Origin: Pseudomonadota bacterium
Lineage (GTDB): Bacteria > Pseudomonadota > Alphaproteobacteria > Rhizobiales > Rhizobiaceae
Assembly: GCA_023390055.1 (NCBI GenBank)
Contig: JAEWDP010000095.1
Coordinates: forward strand, 1 to 8,276
Direction of reading: 5' to 3'
DNA: 8,276 nt
Part shown: positions 1 to 5,854 of the stretch, one piece after another
Numbering within the stretch: position 1 is the first letter of the stretch
Layout: each line of letters starts with the position of its first letter
The notes under the pieces: generated by a model
What the model saw: the letters and a program-made list of their open reading frames with translations, nothing else
The model's database searches: none
What the model was told of the DNA's origin: nothing
Position numbers and translations under genes: made by a program

Positions 1-497
1 AGGATATGGCTGGCATTAAGCTGCGTATGCCTGGTGGTGACGCCTGGCAGTTTCTGGGCGAGGCCATCGGTGCCAATCCTGTGCCTGTCGCTTATGCCGA
101 AGTTTATACCGCGCTTCAGACCGGAGCCATTGACGGCCAGGATAATCCGCTTCCGAACGTCAAGAATATGAAGTTCTATGAAGTGATGTCCCAGATTGTC
201 CTCACGTCACATCTGATCGGATATGATCTTCTCGTCGTTTCAAACGAGGTCTGGAACGCAATGTCACCAGAAGAGCAGGAAGCATTCCAGGCGGCTGCTG
301 ACAAGGCGATGAAATGGAGTGAGGAGCAGCATCTGGCTCAGGAAAAATCGCTGATAGACGAATTCAAGGCCGCAGGCCTCGAAATCTATGAGCCAGATCT
401 GGAGGCCTTCCGCAAGTTTGCTCAAGACATGTACCTCAATTCGGACCTAGCCGAATCGTGGCCAGAAGGCGTACTCGAAAAAGTCGCGGCCCTTTAA
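1..497 (+). CDS. dctP: TRAP transporter solute-binding protein, DctP family (C-terminal part)
   Basis: This is the periplasmic receptor of a tripartite ATP-independent periplasmic (TRAP) transporter, which captures a carboxylated solute and hands it to the DctQM membrane complex. The gene is cut by the left window edge. The frame is open from base 3, so the Met codon at base 6 is internal and not the start. About 164 residues are visible, roughly the second half of a family member of about 330. The opening stretch IKLRMPGG carries the conserved Arg that, in this family, forms the salt bridge to the substrate carboxylate. It is followed by the strongly conserved block EVYTALQTGAIDGQDNPLP and then KFYEV, both typical of DctP proteins. 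The C-terminal part is helical and charged (SPEEQEAFQAAADKA), as in the family. It heads a dctP-dctQ-dctM order. The substrate cannot be read from this fragment; the downstream enzymes suggest an organic acid. Confidence 0.93.
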   Translation, partial: DMAGIKLRMPGGDAWQFLGEAIGANPVPVAYAEVYTALQTGAIDGQDNPLPNVKNMKFYEVMSQIVLTSHLIGYDLLVVSNEVWNAMSPEEQEAFQAAADKAMKWSEEQHLAQEKSLIDEFKAAGLEIYEPDLEAFRKFAQDMYLNSDLAESWPEGVLEKVAAL

Positions 498-517
498 AAC
501 TTGAGGGGAATGGAGGT

Positions 518-540
518 TGGGTGTGCGTTAGCATTGCCCA
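518..540 (+). other. possible intercistronic stem-loop between dctP and dctQ
   Basis: In the 70-base gap between the dctP stop and the dctQ start, the arms TGGG (518-521) and CCCA (537-540) can pair. Inside them GTGC can pair with GCAT, including one G-U pair, around a short loop. No T-run follows, so it is not a convincing terminator. Hairpins at this place often protect the abundant binding-protein message from decay; that role here is inference and the structure is modest. Confidence 0.25.
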
Positions 541-567
541 TCCTCGCAATTTGGGAGGGCTTTGTTG

Positions 568-1086
568 ATGGCTCCAAGGCATGTGGTAGCCGGCGAGTGG
601 CTGAGGCGGCGGGCGGAGAATGTTCTCAGCTTCATGTTGTTGGCGATGTTTGTCGTCTTCATCTTGCAGATCGTTTTCCGCTATCTGCTCAACCTATCAA
701 TCGGTTGGACGCATGAGATCAGCGTTGCATTGTGGATTTGGATCGTTCTGTTCGGTTCAGCTTTTGTTGTTCGCGAAGTGGACGAAATCCGTTTCGATCT
801 TTTTTGGGGCGGAGCTGGAGACAAAGGTCGACGTGTTATGCAAGTGATTTTTGCAGCAGCCCTCGTCGTTTTGTTTGGCGTCTCGTTGCCGGCCGTTGTC
901 GACTACGTGATGTTCATGAAGGTTGAAAGCACAGCCTATCTGAAGATCCGCTTTGACTATCTCTATTCAATTTATGTGGTGTTCGCCGTGGCGATGATCG
1001 TTCGATACATGTGGCTTGGCATACAGGCGATACGAGGCAAGGCGCCGGATGTATTTGATCCGCTCAAGGCAGGCTCAGGCGTATGA
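568..1086 (+). CDS. dctQ: TRAP transporter small membrane subunit, DctQ family
   Basis: This is the small integral membrane subunit of the TRAP transporter, which joins DctM in the inner membrane and helps dock the binding protein. The product is 172 residues, normal for the family, with four predicted membrane segments at about residues 19-37, 50-68, 90-112 and 131-150. The family-typical stretch GWTHEISVALWIW at the start of the second segment, with its conserved Glu, and the following FVVRE are present. The ATG at 568 is chosen because a strong ribosome site GGGAGGG (553-559) lies 8 bases upstream; two TTG codons directly before it (562 and 565) are in frame but too close to that site. The stop overlaps the dctM start in an ATGA, so the two membrane subunits are probably translationally coupled. 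Small TRAP subunits diverge quickly, so the call rests on topology and neighbours as well as motif. Confidence 0.93.
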   Translation: MAPRHVVAGEWLRRRAENVLSFMLLAMFVVFILQIVFRYLLNLSIGWTHEISVALWIWIVLFGSAFVVREVDEIRFDLFWGGAGDKGRRVMQVIFAAALVVLFGVSLPAVVDYVMFMKVESTAYLKIRFDYLYSIYVVFAVAMIVRYMWLGIQAIRGKAPDVFDPLKAGSGV

Positions 1087-2384
1087 ATATTGCAAGTCCC
1101 TTTTCCATCTCCATTGTCGTTATCACGGCATTAGCCTTTCTCGGATTGCCGATTGGGCTTTCCATGATCAGTGGATCGATACTGTATCTGTACCTTGTCG
1201 GGGCAGACATGGGGATTGCTGCTGAACAGTTCCTGAATGGCATGTATTCGAATTATGTGATCCTCGCAGTACCGCTCTTTATTCTGGCAGCTGAATTCAT
1301 GAACATAGGCTCGATGACGGAACGCTTGCTGAATTTCTGCAATGTCCTTGTTGGACGATTCCGCGGTGGATTGGCGCAAGTAAACGTGGTGCAAAGTATC
1401 ATCTTTGCCGGCATGTCAGGCTCGGCGATTGCAGATGCGGCGGGAAGCGGTCGAATGATGCAGAACATGATGACCCGTGAAGGTCGTTATACGCCGAGCT
1501 ACGCTGCCGCATTGACTGTCGTTACGGCGGTTATCGGACCGATCATCCCCCCTTCGATCCCGATGATCATCTATGCACTCGTTTCTGACGCCTCCATCGG
1601 CTACCTGTTTCTAGCTGGAATGGTGCCCGGGTTGCTAATGGCAGGACTCCAGATGCTGCAGATTGCAATTACGGCACGTCGGAAGAACTTCCCGGTCGAA
1701 GAACCGGTTGCTTTGCGAGATGTCCCAGGTATCACGATCAAGGCATTCCCAGCCCTGATGATGCCAGTGGTCTTGTTGGGTTGCATCTATACCGGCGTCA
1801 CGACACCAACAGAGGCAGCGGCAATCGCTGCAGCCTACGCCCTTGTAATTTCTGTCGTGCTTTATCGGAGTATCTCGTTCAAAGATTTCTATGGCTCTCT
1901 GTTGATCAGTGCGAAGTCGACCGCGTCGATAGGGCTGCTCATCGCCGGCGCTCTGGTCTTCAACTATGTGGTTACGATCGAGAATATTCCCGATAGCCTC
2001 CGTGTGATGTTGACGGGCATGGATCTGTCGCCCACCGGTTTCCTGATCCTCGTGAATATAATCCTGCTTCTACTCGGATGCATACTGGAAGGCACCGCGA
2101 TACTCCTCATTATCGTGCCGGTCTTTATTCCAACTGCACAGGCGTTGGGAATTGACCTGGTTCATTTTGGTGTTGTTGTCGTCGTCAATATCATGTTGGG
2201 CTTGGTTACACCGCCCTATGGATTGTTGCTTTTCATCATGACCAACATCTCGGGTTGCCCGGTAAAGGACATCATCCGCGATGCATTGCCCTTCCTGTTC
2301 TGGATGGTGGTATGCCTGATGATCATCACATTTGTTCCGGACACGGTTCTCTGGCTCCCACGTCTGCTGGGTTATCAGGGATAA
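1083..2384 (+). CDS. dctM: TRAP transporter large membrane subunit, DctM family
   Basis: This is the transport channel of the TRAP system, which uses an ion gradient (usually sodium) to import the solute delivered by DctP. The product is 433 residues, typical of DctM, and almost entirely hydrophobic with 11 or more predicted membrane segments. Family hallmarks are visible in order: SGSAIADAAG (about 112-121), IGPIIPPSIPM (about 151-161) followed by IGYLFLAGMVPG, TTPTEAAA (about 240-247) and LVTPPYG (about 374-380). The paired Thr/Pro-rich reentrant regions around 151-161 and 240-247, and again near 375, are the parts that form substrate and sodium sites in characterised members. The start overlaps the dctQ stop (ATGA). 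Only six bases separate its TAA from the next gene's ATG, so transport and the AroQ-like enzyme are probably made from one message. Confidence 0.97.
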   Translation: MNIASPFSISIVVITALAFLGLPIGLSMISGSILYLYLVGADMGIAAEQFLNGMYSNYVILAVPLFILAAEFMNIGSMTERLLNFCNVLVGRFRGGLAQVNVVQSIIFAGMSGSAIADAAGSGRMMQNMMTREGRYTPSYAAALTVVTAVIGPIIPPSIPMIIYALVSDASIGYLFLAGMVPGLLMAGLQMLQIAITARRKNFPVEEPVALRDVPGITIKAFPALMMPVVLLGCIYTGVTTPTEAAAIAAAYALVISVVLYRSISFKDFYGSLLISAKSTASIGLLIAGALVFNYVVTIENIPDSLRVMLTGMDLSPTGFLILVNIILLLLGCILEGTAILLIIVPVFIPTAQALGIDLVHFGVVVVVNIMLGLVTPPYGLLLFIMTNISGCPVKDIIRDALPFLFWMVVCLMIITFVPDTVLWLPRLLGYQG

Positions 2385-2390
2385 TTGAGG

Positions 2391-2840
2391 ATGCTCACAT
2401 TGAAGCCAATTTACATTCTGAATGGACCGAACCTCAACAGGCTCGGAAAACGCGAACCTGAGATCTATGGCACAACCACGCTATCGGAAGTTGAAACATG
2501 GTGTCGGGAAGCTGCGGGAGACCGTCCGATCGAATTTCGACAGACGAACAGCGAGGAAAAGCTGATTGACTGGGTTCATGAAGCGATTGACGAAGGCGCG
2601 GGGATTATCATCAATCCTGCCGCCTTCACATTCACCTCACTGGCGCTGCTTGATGCACTTAAGATGTTTAAGGGTCCGATCATTGAGTTCCATATCAGCA
2701 ACGTCCATCGTCGTGAACCAATCTATCATCGGTCCTATGTGTCGATGACGGCAACGACGGTGATGGCTGGTCTTGGGGCCCAGGGTTATCCCTTTGCGGT
2801 GCAGGCTTTGGAACTTCTGATTTCCAAACAAATGCGATGA
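2391..2840 (+). CDS. aroQ: type II 3-dehydroquinate dehydratase homologue with altered substrate contacts
   Basis: Type II dehydroquinases are small cytoplasmic dodecamers that interconvert 3-dehydroquinate and 3-dehydroshikimate, in shikimate biosynthesis or quinate catabolism. The product is 149 residues, the usual length. Seen here are NGPNLN (11-16), the lid REPEIYG with Arg21 and the catalytic Tyr26, Asn75 in INPAAF, Asp88, and the EFHISNVH block with Glu99 and catalytic His101. Two positions that contact substrate in the Mycobacterium tuberculosis enzyme differ: the His of the usual THTS motif is Phe81, and the Arg that follows HISNVHxREx(2) is Tyr112. The fold and catalytic groups are kept, but the substrate may not be the standard one. 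ATG at 2391 is preferred because AGGGA (2377-2381) is 9 bases upstream; an in-frame TTG at 2385 is a weaker alternative. The gene follows dctM directly, pointing to catabolism of an imported compound and not to the housekeeping pathway. Confidence 0.9.
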   Translation: MLTLKPIYILNGPNLNRLGKREPEIYGTTTLSEVETWCREAAGDRPIEFRQTNSEEKLIDWVHEAIDEGAGIIINPAAFTFTSLALLDALKMFKGPIIEFHISNVHRREPIYHRSYVSMTATTVMAGLGAQGYPFAVQALELLISKQMR

Positions 2841-2855
2841 CCGGGCCTACCGGTC
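2839..2855 (+). terminator. GC-rich stem-loop at the end of the aroQ-like gene, possible terminator
   Basis: A perfect inverted repeat GACCGG / CCGGTC with a five-base loop GCCTA begins within the aroQ TGA stop codon. It is followed by TGTGTTG and not by a clean T-run, so it is at best a weak or Rho-assisted terminator or an mRNA 3'-end stabiliser. A separate run of seven T residues lies at 2894-2901, preceded by an AT-rich imperfect repeat (AAAAATTCT / AGATTTTTT with one mismatch), which could form a second weak stop signal. Together they suggest that the TRAP-aroQ transcript tails off before the rraA-like gene. Confidence 0.4.
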
Positions 2856-2899
2856 TGTGTTGCGCCACGATAAGAAAAATTCTCAATGCCAAGATTTTT

Positions 2900-2928
2900 T
2901 TAATGAGTGAAGAGAGAAACGCTATATT
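2900..2928 (+). promoter_or_regulatory. possible promoter for the rraA-like gene
   Basis: TATATT (2923-2928) matches the -10 consensus at five of six positions. Seventeen bases upstream is TTAATG (2900-2905), a poor -35. It lies in the 142-base gap between the aroQ-like stop and the rraA-like start, after the terminator-like elements, where a separate promoter would make sense. AT-rich gaps produce such matches by chance, so confidence is low. Confidence 0.25.
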
Positions 2929-2982
2929 TCCTGTGCTCTACTATTCGCGTAGTGGGCGTAAAATGATCAGTGGAGGCTATTC

Positions 2983-3687
2983 ATGTCACTTGACGCTAAG
3001 GCCATCGAAACGCTCAAAGGTATCTCCACAGCCACAATAACGACTGTTTTGTTGAAGAAGGGACTCCGTAATATATGGATGCGAGGCACAAAGCCTCTGA
3101 AGCCAGGACAGGATCGCGCCGTCGGCTTGGCATTTACCCTTCGATTTGTTCCTGCGCGCGAAGACCTGGCTACGCCAGAGAGTTGGGCGTCTCCTATTTC
3201 TACTCGTGCTGCAATTGAAGCAATGCCCGAAGGATGTCTCGCCATCGCTGATGCCAGAGGAGTCCTGGATGCTGGAATTTTCGGCGATATTCTCTGCTCT
3301 CGGATGGTGAAGCGGGGTGTTGCCGGCCTGGTCACGGATGGAGCCATGCGAGATGCAGAAGGCGTACTGGGGACGGGGATGGATGTCTGGTGCGGCGGCG
3401 TGGCGGCACCGCCTTCGGTTGCAGGGCTAACATTTGTGGGATGGCAGGAGCCGATTGCGTGTGGAGGCGTTGCAGTTCTTCCGGACGATGTAGTCGTTGC
3501 GGATCAGGATGGAGCTGTCCTCATCCCGCAAAAGCTGCTTGATCTCGTGCTGACAGAGGCACCGGAGCAGGAAAGAATGGAAGCCTGGATCATGACGGAG
3601 GTGGACCGCGGTGTGGCTCTGCCTGGACTCTATCCCATGAATGCCGAGACCAAGGCGCGTTATCAGTCGTGGAAAAGTTCATTGTAA
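2983..3687 (+). CDS. RraA-family protein, probable HMG/CHA-type aldolase or oxaloacetate decarboxylase
   Basis: This family includes the E. coli RNase E inhibitor RraA and the class II pyruvate aldolases that cleave 4-hydroxy-4-methyl-2-oxoglutarate or 4-carboxy-4-hydroxy-2-oxoadipate, the last step of some aromatic ring-cleavage routes. The product is 234 residues, longer than E. coli RraA and like the catabolic subgroup often labelled ribonuclease activity regulator. The aldolase signature D-X20-R-D is complete: Asp102 in GDIL, then Arg123-Asp124 in TDGAMRD. The block CGGVAVLPDDVVVADQDGAV near residues 160-180 is a family hallmark, and the tail LPGLYPMN is typical of this subgroup. The ATG is supported by GGAGG (2972-2976) six bases upstream. 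Its position after a TRAP transporter and an AroQ-like enzyme favours a metabolic enzyme over an RNase regulator. The exact substrate is not determinable from sequence. Confidence 0.85.
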   Translation: MSLDAKAIETLKGISTATITTVLLKKGLRNIWMRGTKPLKPGQDRAVGLAFTLRFVPAREDLATPESWASPISTRAAIEAMPEGCLAIADARGVLDAGIFGDILCSRMVKRGVAGLVTDGAMRDAEGVLGTGMDVWCGGVAAPPSVAGLTFVGWQEPIACGGVAVLPDDVVVADQDGAVLIPQKLLDLVLTEAPEQERMEAWIMTEVDRGVALPGLYPMNAETKARYQSWKSSL

Positions 3688-3721
3688 CTGAATAGCGTTG
3701 AGATGTCTGACGTGTATAAGT

Positions 3722-4051
3722 CTAGGAGAGTTGGGCCGAAACATCGAAGACATGGTGATGAATGTGACCATCGAACATGCTGAGCAAGCCTTTCGTAACC
3801 TCGCGGCTTTCATAACGTATAGGTGATACCAGCGCCTGTGCCAAAGCCTCACGACTATCGTAGCTCGTTGAGAGAACCATTGGGTAGGTCGGGGCGCCGT
3901 CGTCGCGCTCGATGGCATAGAGCACGCGAACTTCTTTAACACCGGGGAATGCCAGCCACATTGGCATTAGCTTGTCAGCGACATACTTTCTGAATGCTGC
4001 TTCCTTGCCGTGATGGATTTGGCCGTCGAAGAATGCCTGACGAATAATCAT
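3722..4051 (-). CDS. small EthD/Dabb-like dimeric alpha/beta-barrel protein, function unknown
   Basis: The product is 109 residues. Its pattern, an N-terminal strand MIIRQAFF, a helix GKEAAFRKYVADKLMPMW, a strand around VKEVRVLYAIE, another around TYPMVLSTSY, a helix SREALAQALVSP and a final strand, fits the ferredoxin-like dimeric alpha/beta-barrel superfamily (EthD, Dabb and related proteins). Members include small catabolic oxygenases, isomerases and stress proteins, so no reaction can be named. A histidine cluster GHIHHHVF (residues 95-102) near the C-terminus is notable and could bind a metal or act in catalysis; this is inference. The start ATG overlaps the stop of the preceding small frame as ATGA. 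It is the last gene of the ABC transporter block and stops 34 bases from the convergent rraA-like gene. It may process the imported ligand. Confidence 0.7.
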   Translation of the reverse strand: MIIRQAFFDGQIHHGKEAAFRKYVADKLMPMWLAFPGVKEVRVLYAIERDDGAPTYPMVLSTSYDSREALAQALVSPIRYESREVTKGLLSMFDGHIHHHVFDVSAQLS

Positions 4052-4200
4052 CCTATGTCCCGATATGGTTGGTTGAGTATAGCGTTCGTTGCACCGCCAT
4101 CGAAACAGGCTAGATAACTGGCTTCGTCCAGCTTGATTTCGATTGAGGCCATGAGCTTAACCAGTAGAAAATCTGGTTTCATGCAGCGCTCCACAAGCAT
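4048..4200 (-). CDS. possible 50-residue microprotein between the ATPase and the EthD-like gene
   Basis: I do not recognise this product. It begins MLVERCMKPDFLL and ends NQPYRDIG. It is not strongly hydrophobic and shows no signal peptide. Support for coding is positional: the ATG is 7 bases after the ATPase stop, the TGA overlaps the next gene's ATG as ATGA, and without it there would be a 156-base hole in an otherwise tightly packed operon. Against it, there is no good ribosome site before the ATG, so translation would rely on reinitiation from the ATPase. The frame is open upstream to 4287, inside the ATPase gene, and an in-frame ATG at about 4242 would give a longer form overlapping the ATPase end. 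It could also be a degraded remnant of a larger gene. Confidence 0.42.
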   Translation of the reverse strand: MLVERCMKPDFLLVKLMASIEIKLDEASYLACFDGGATNAILNQPYRDIG

Positions 4201-4207
4201 CGGGTAT

Positions 4208-4981
4208 TCAGGAAATCTGGCCGAGGAAATTGCGAGTTCGCTCATGCTTCGGATTGCTGAAGAATTCTTCAGGCGTTCCGATTTCAACGATTTCGCCTTG
4301 GTCCATAAAGATCACCCGGTCTGCGACCTGACGTGCAAAACCCATTTCGTGTGTCACACACAGCATGGTCATACCTTCATTGGCAAGATCGATCATCGTA
4401 TCCAGAACCTCCTTCACCATTTCAGGATCGAGTGCCGAGGTCGGTTCATCGAAGAGCATGATCTTCGGATTCATGCAAAGAGCACGGGCGATGGCTACCC
4501 GTTGTTGCTGACCACCGGAAAGCTGTGCGGGATACTTTCCCGCCTGCTCGGGGATACGGACACGTTCCAGAAATTTCAGAGCTGTCGTTTCCGAATCATT
4601 TCTGGAGATGCCGCGGACTTTCATCGGCGCAAGGGTGCAGTTCTCCAGAACTGTCATGTGCGGGAAGAGATTGAAGCTCTGGAAGACCATCCCCGTTTCC
4701 TGCCTGACGATATCGACATTCCTGCCGCCAGCGGTCAGATCGTGTCCATCTACAACGATGCGACCTTTCTGGATGCTTTCCAGCTGGTTGATACAGCGGA
4801 TAAGAGTTGATTTCCCAGAACCGGATGGCCCGCAGATGACGATGCGTTCGCCCCGATTGACGGATAGATTGACTTCCTTGAGAGCATGGAAGTCGGCATA
4901 CCATTTATTGACGCCCTCCATGCTTACAGCCAGATTGGAAGCTCCCCGCATGGGTGTCGCCGATGTATTCGCCTCAATCAT
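4208..4981 (-). CDS. polar amino acid-type ABC transporter ATP-binding protein (GlnQ/HisP family)
   Basis: This is the cytoplasmic ATPase that powers the ABC importer formed with the two permeases upstream. The product is 257 residues, usual for the family apart from a somewhat long N-terminal lead of about 15 residues. All motifs are intact: Walker A GPSGSGKST (51-59), Q-loop Gln101 in VFQSFNLFPH, signature LSGGQ (154-158) in LSGGQQQRVAIARAL, Walker B IMLFDE (174-179), D-loop SALD (182-185) and the switch His211 in VTHEMGFA. The LFPHMTVLEN and THEMGFAR stretches are characteristic of the polar amino acid uptake subgroup. The ATG at 4981 has AGGAG eight bases upstream and lies 24 bases after the binding-protein stop, so it belongs to the same operon. 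Confidence 0.97.
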   Translation of the reverse strand: MIEANTSATPMRGASNLAVSMEGVNKWYADFHALKEVNLSVNRGERIVICGPSGSGKSTLIRCINQLESIQKGRIVVDGHDLTAGGRNVDIVRQETGMVFQSFNLFPHMTVLENCTLAPMKVRGISRNDSETTALKFLERVRIPEQAGKYPAQLSGGQQQRVAIARALCMNPKIMLFDEPTSALDPEMVKEVLDTMIDLANEGMTMLCVTHEMGFARQVADRVIFMDQGEIVEIGTPEEFFSNPKHERTRNFLGQIS

Positions 4982-5005
4982 GCGAGGAACTCCTGTGTTA
5001 TCCTA

Positions 5006-5806
5006 TTATTTCTGTTCAGCGACAAAGTTTGGTAGCGGTGTGCCAAGCCATTTCTCGTGAATACTGCTGAGCTGGCCATCAGCTTTCACCTTTTCAAGGA
5101 AAGCATTCACGGCTTCTAGAAGCTCGCTTGAACCCTTGCGTACGGCAATGCCCTGAACCTGCTGACTCAACTCAAGCTTCTGGTTAAAACGGCCTGGAGC
5201 CGCCTGCTCAATCTGGGCAGCGACAACGTTCGATACGCCGATCAATTCGACCTGCCCAGATAGCAGGGCCTGAACGGCACTGGCATCATCATCGAAACGT
5301 TGGATTGTGGCATCAGGCGGGGCAATCTTTGTGACTGCAGTATCCTGAGTGCTGGCACGGGCGACGCCGATGGTCTTTCCGGAAAGATCCTCGGCGGAAG
5401 AGACTTCCACACCTTCAGCACCAAAAACACCAATGGAAATGCCCGCGTAAGGTTTTGAAAAATCAACGCTCTTTGCGCGCTCCTCCGTTATGCCGAGCGA
5501 TGCGACCAGCAGATCAACCTGATTGCTTTGCAGATAGGGAATACGGTTCGGGCCAGTGACCGGAACTATCTGAAGTTCCACGCCCCATTCCTTGGCAAGC
5601 AGCTTGGCAACATCGGCATCATAACCGTCAGGCTCATTGCTTTCATTCATGATACCGAACGGAGGAAAATCGACGAGCATACCGATTTTTACGGTGCCGG
5701 CCGATTTGATACTCTCGACAGTCTGCGCTGTCGCGGGGAAGGTGACGATGCCGGCTATGAAGCCTGCACCGATCACGGACATTGCTGCACGTCTTGAAAT
5801 GTTCAT
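5006..5806 (-). CDS. ABC transporter periplasmic substrate-binding protein, family 3
   Basis: This is the periplasmic receptor of the ABC importer. The product is 266 residues, normal for family 3 binding proteins. Residues 1-27 form a signal peptide: MNISRR, a hydrophobic core, then PATA before a likely signal peptidase I cut after Ala27. The mature part has the family pattern: VKIGMLVDFPPFG, EPDGYDADVAKLLAKEWG, and SLGITEERAKSVDFSKPY with Arg110, which in HisJ-like proteins holds the ligand carboxylate. The second lobe has DLSGKTIGVARASTQD and ends with LSSIHEKWLGTPLP. The position that is normally Asp (Asp161 in HisJ), binding the alpha-amino group, reads as Ser192 here (ELIGVSNVVAAQ), so the ligand may differ from a simple amino acid. 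The ATG at 5806 is supported by the signal peptide and a purine-rich GGGTAGG just upstream. Confidence 0.95.
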   Translation of the reverse strand: MNISRRAAMSVIGAGFIAGIVTFPATAQTVESIKSAGTVKIGMLVDFPPFGIMNESNEPDGYDADVAKLLAKEWGVELQIVPVTGPNRIPYLQSNQVDLLVASLGITEERAKSVDFSKPYAGISIGVFGAEGVEVSSAEDLSGKTIGVARASTQDTAVTKIAPPDATIQRFDDDASAVQALLSGQVELIGVSNVVAAQIEQAAPGRFNQKLELSQQVQGIAVRKGSSELLEAVNAFLEKVKADGQLSSIHEKWLGTPLPNFVAEQK

Positions 5807-5829
5807 AGTTACCTACCCTTTTTTTACTA

Positions 5830-5845
5830 CCGGCCCTCCCGCCGG
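5830..5845 (-). other. stem-loop in the leader of the binding-protein gene
   Basis: Read on the minus strand, CCGGC and GCCGG form a perfect five-base GC stem around GGGAGG, followed by TAGT and a run of seven A residues, then the ribosome site and ATG of the binding-protein gene. The run is of A in the transcribed direction, so it is not an intrinsic terminator for this operon. A plausible role is stabilising the binding-protein message, which usually needs to be in excess over the permeases; this is inference. Confidence 0.4.
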
Positions 5846-5854
5846 CTGGGTCCC

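Noticed and set aside
6..8. ATG at base 6 as the start of the TRAP binding protein
   Set aside because: The frame is open before it, and the visible protein begins in the middle of a DctP fold with no signal peptide.
501..716. A 71-codon + frame starting in the dctP-dctQ gap
   Set aside because: It runs mostly inside dctQ in another frame, with no family resemblance; the dctQ frame has clear membrane segments.
2938..2956. Inverted repeat CTAC/GTAG around TATTCGC upstream of the rraA-like gene, as an operator
   Set aside because: The arms are only four bases and no regulator gene is adjacent to give it context; too weak to list.
2967..3347. A 126-codon open frame on the - strand
   Set aside because: It is opposite the rraA-like gene and covers its start; composition is rich in Arg, Ser and Pro as expected for an antisense shadow.
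4386..4395. AGATCGATCA as a second copy of the LacI operator core
   Set aside because: It is inside the ATPase coding sequence, lacks the flanking AAA/TTT symmetry, and GATCGAT-like strings also occur near 1173 and 5904, so chance explains it.
4133..4810. A 225-codon open frame on the + strand
   Set aside because: It lies opposite the ABC ATPase, whose motifs are complete in the minus frame; the plus product has no recognisable domain and no ribosome site.
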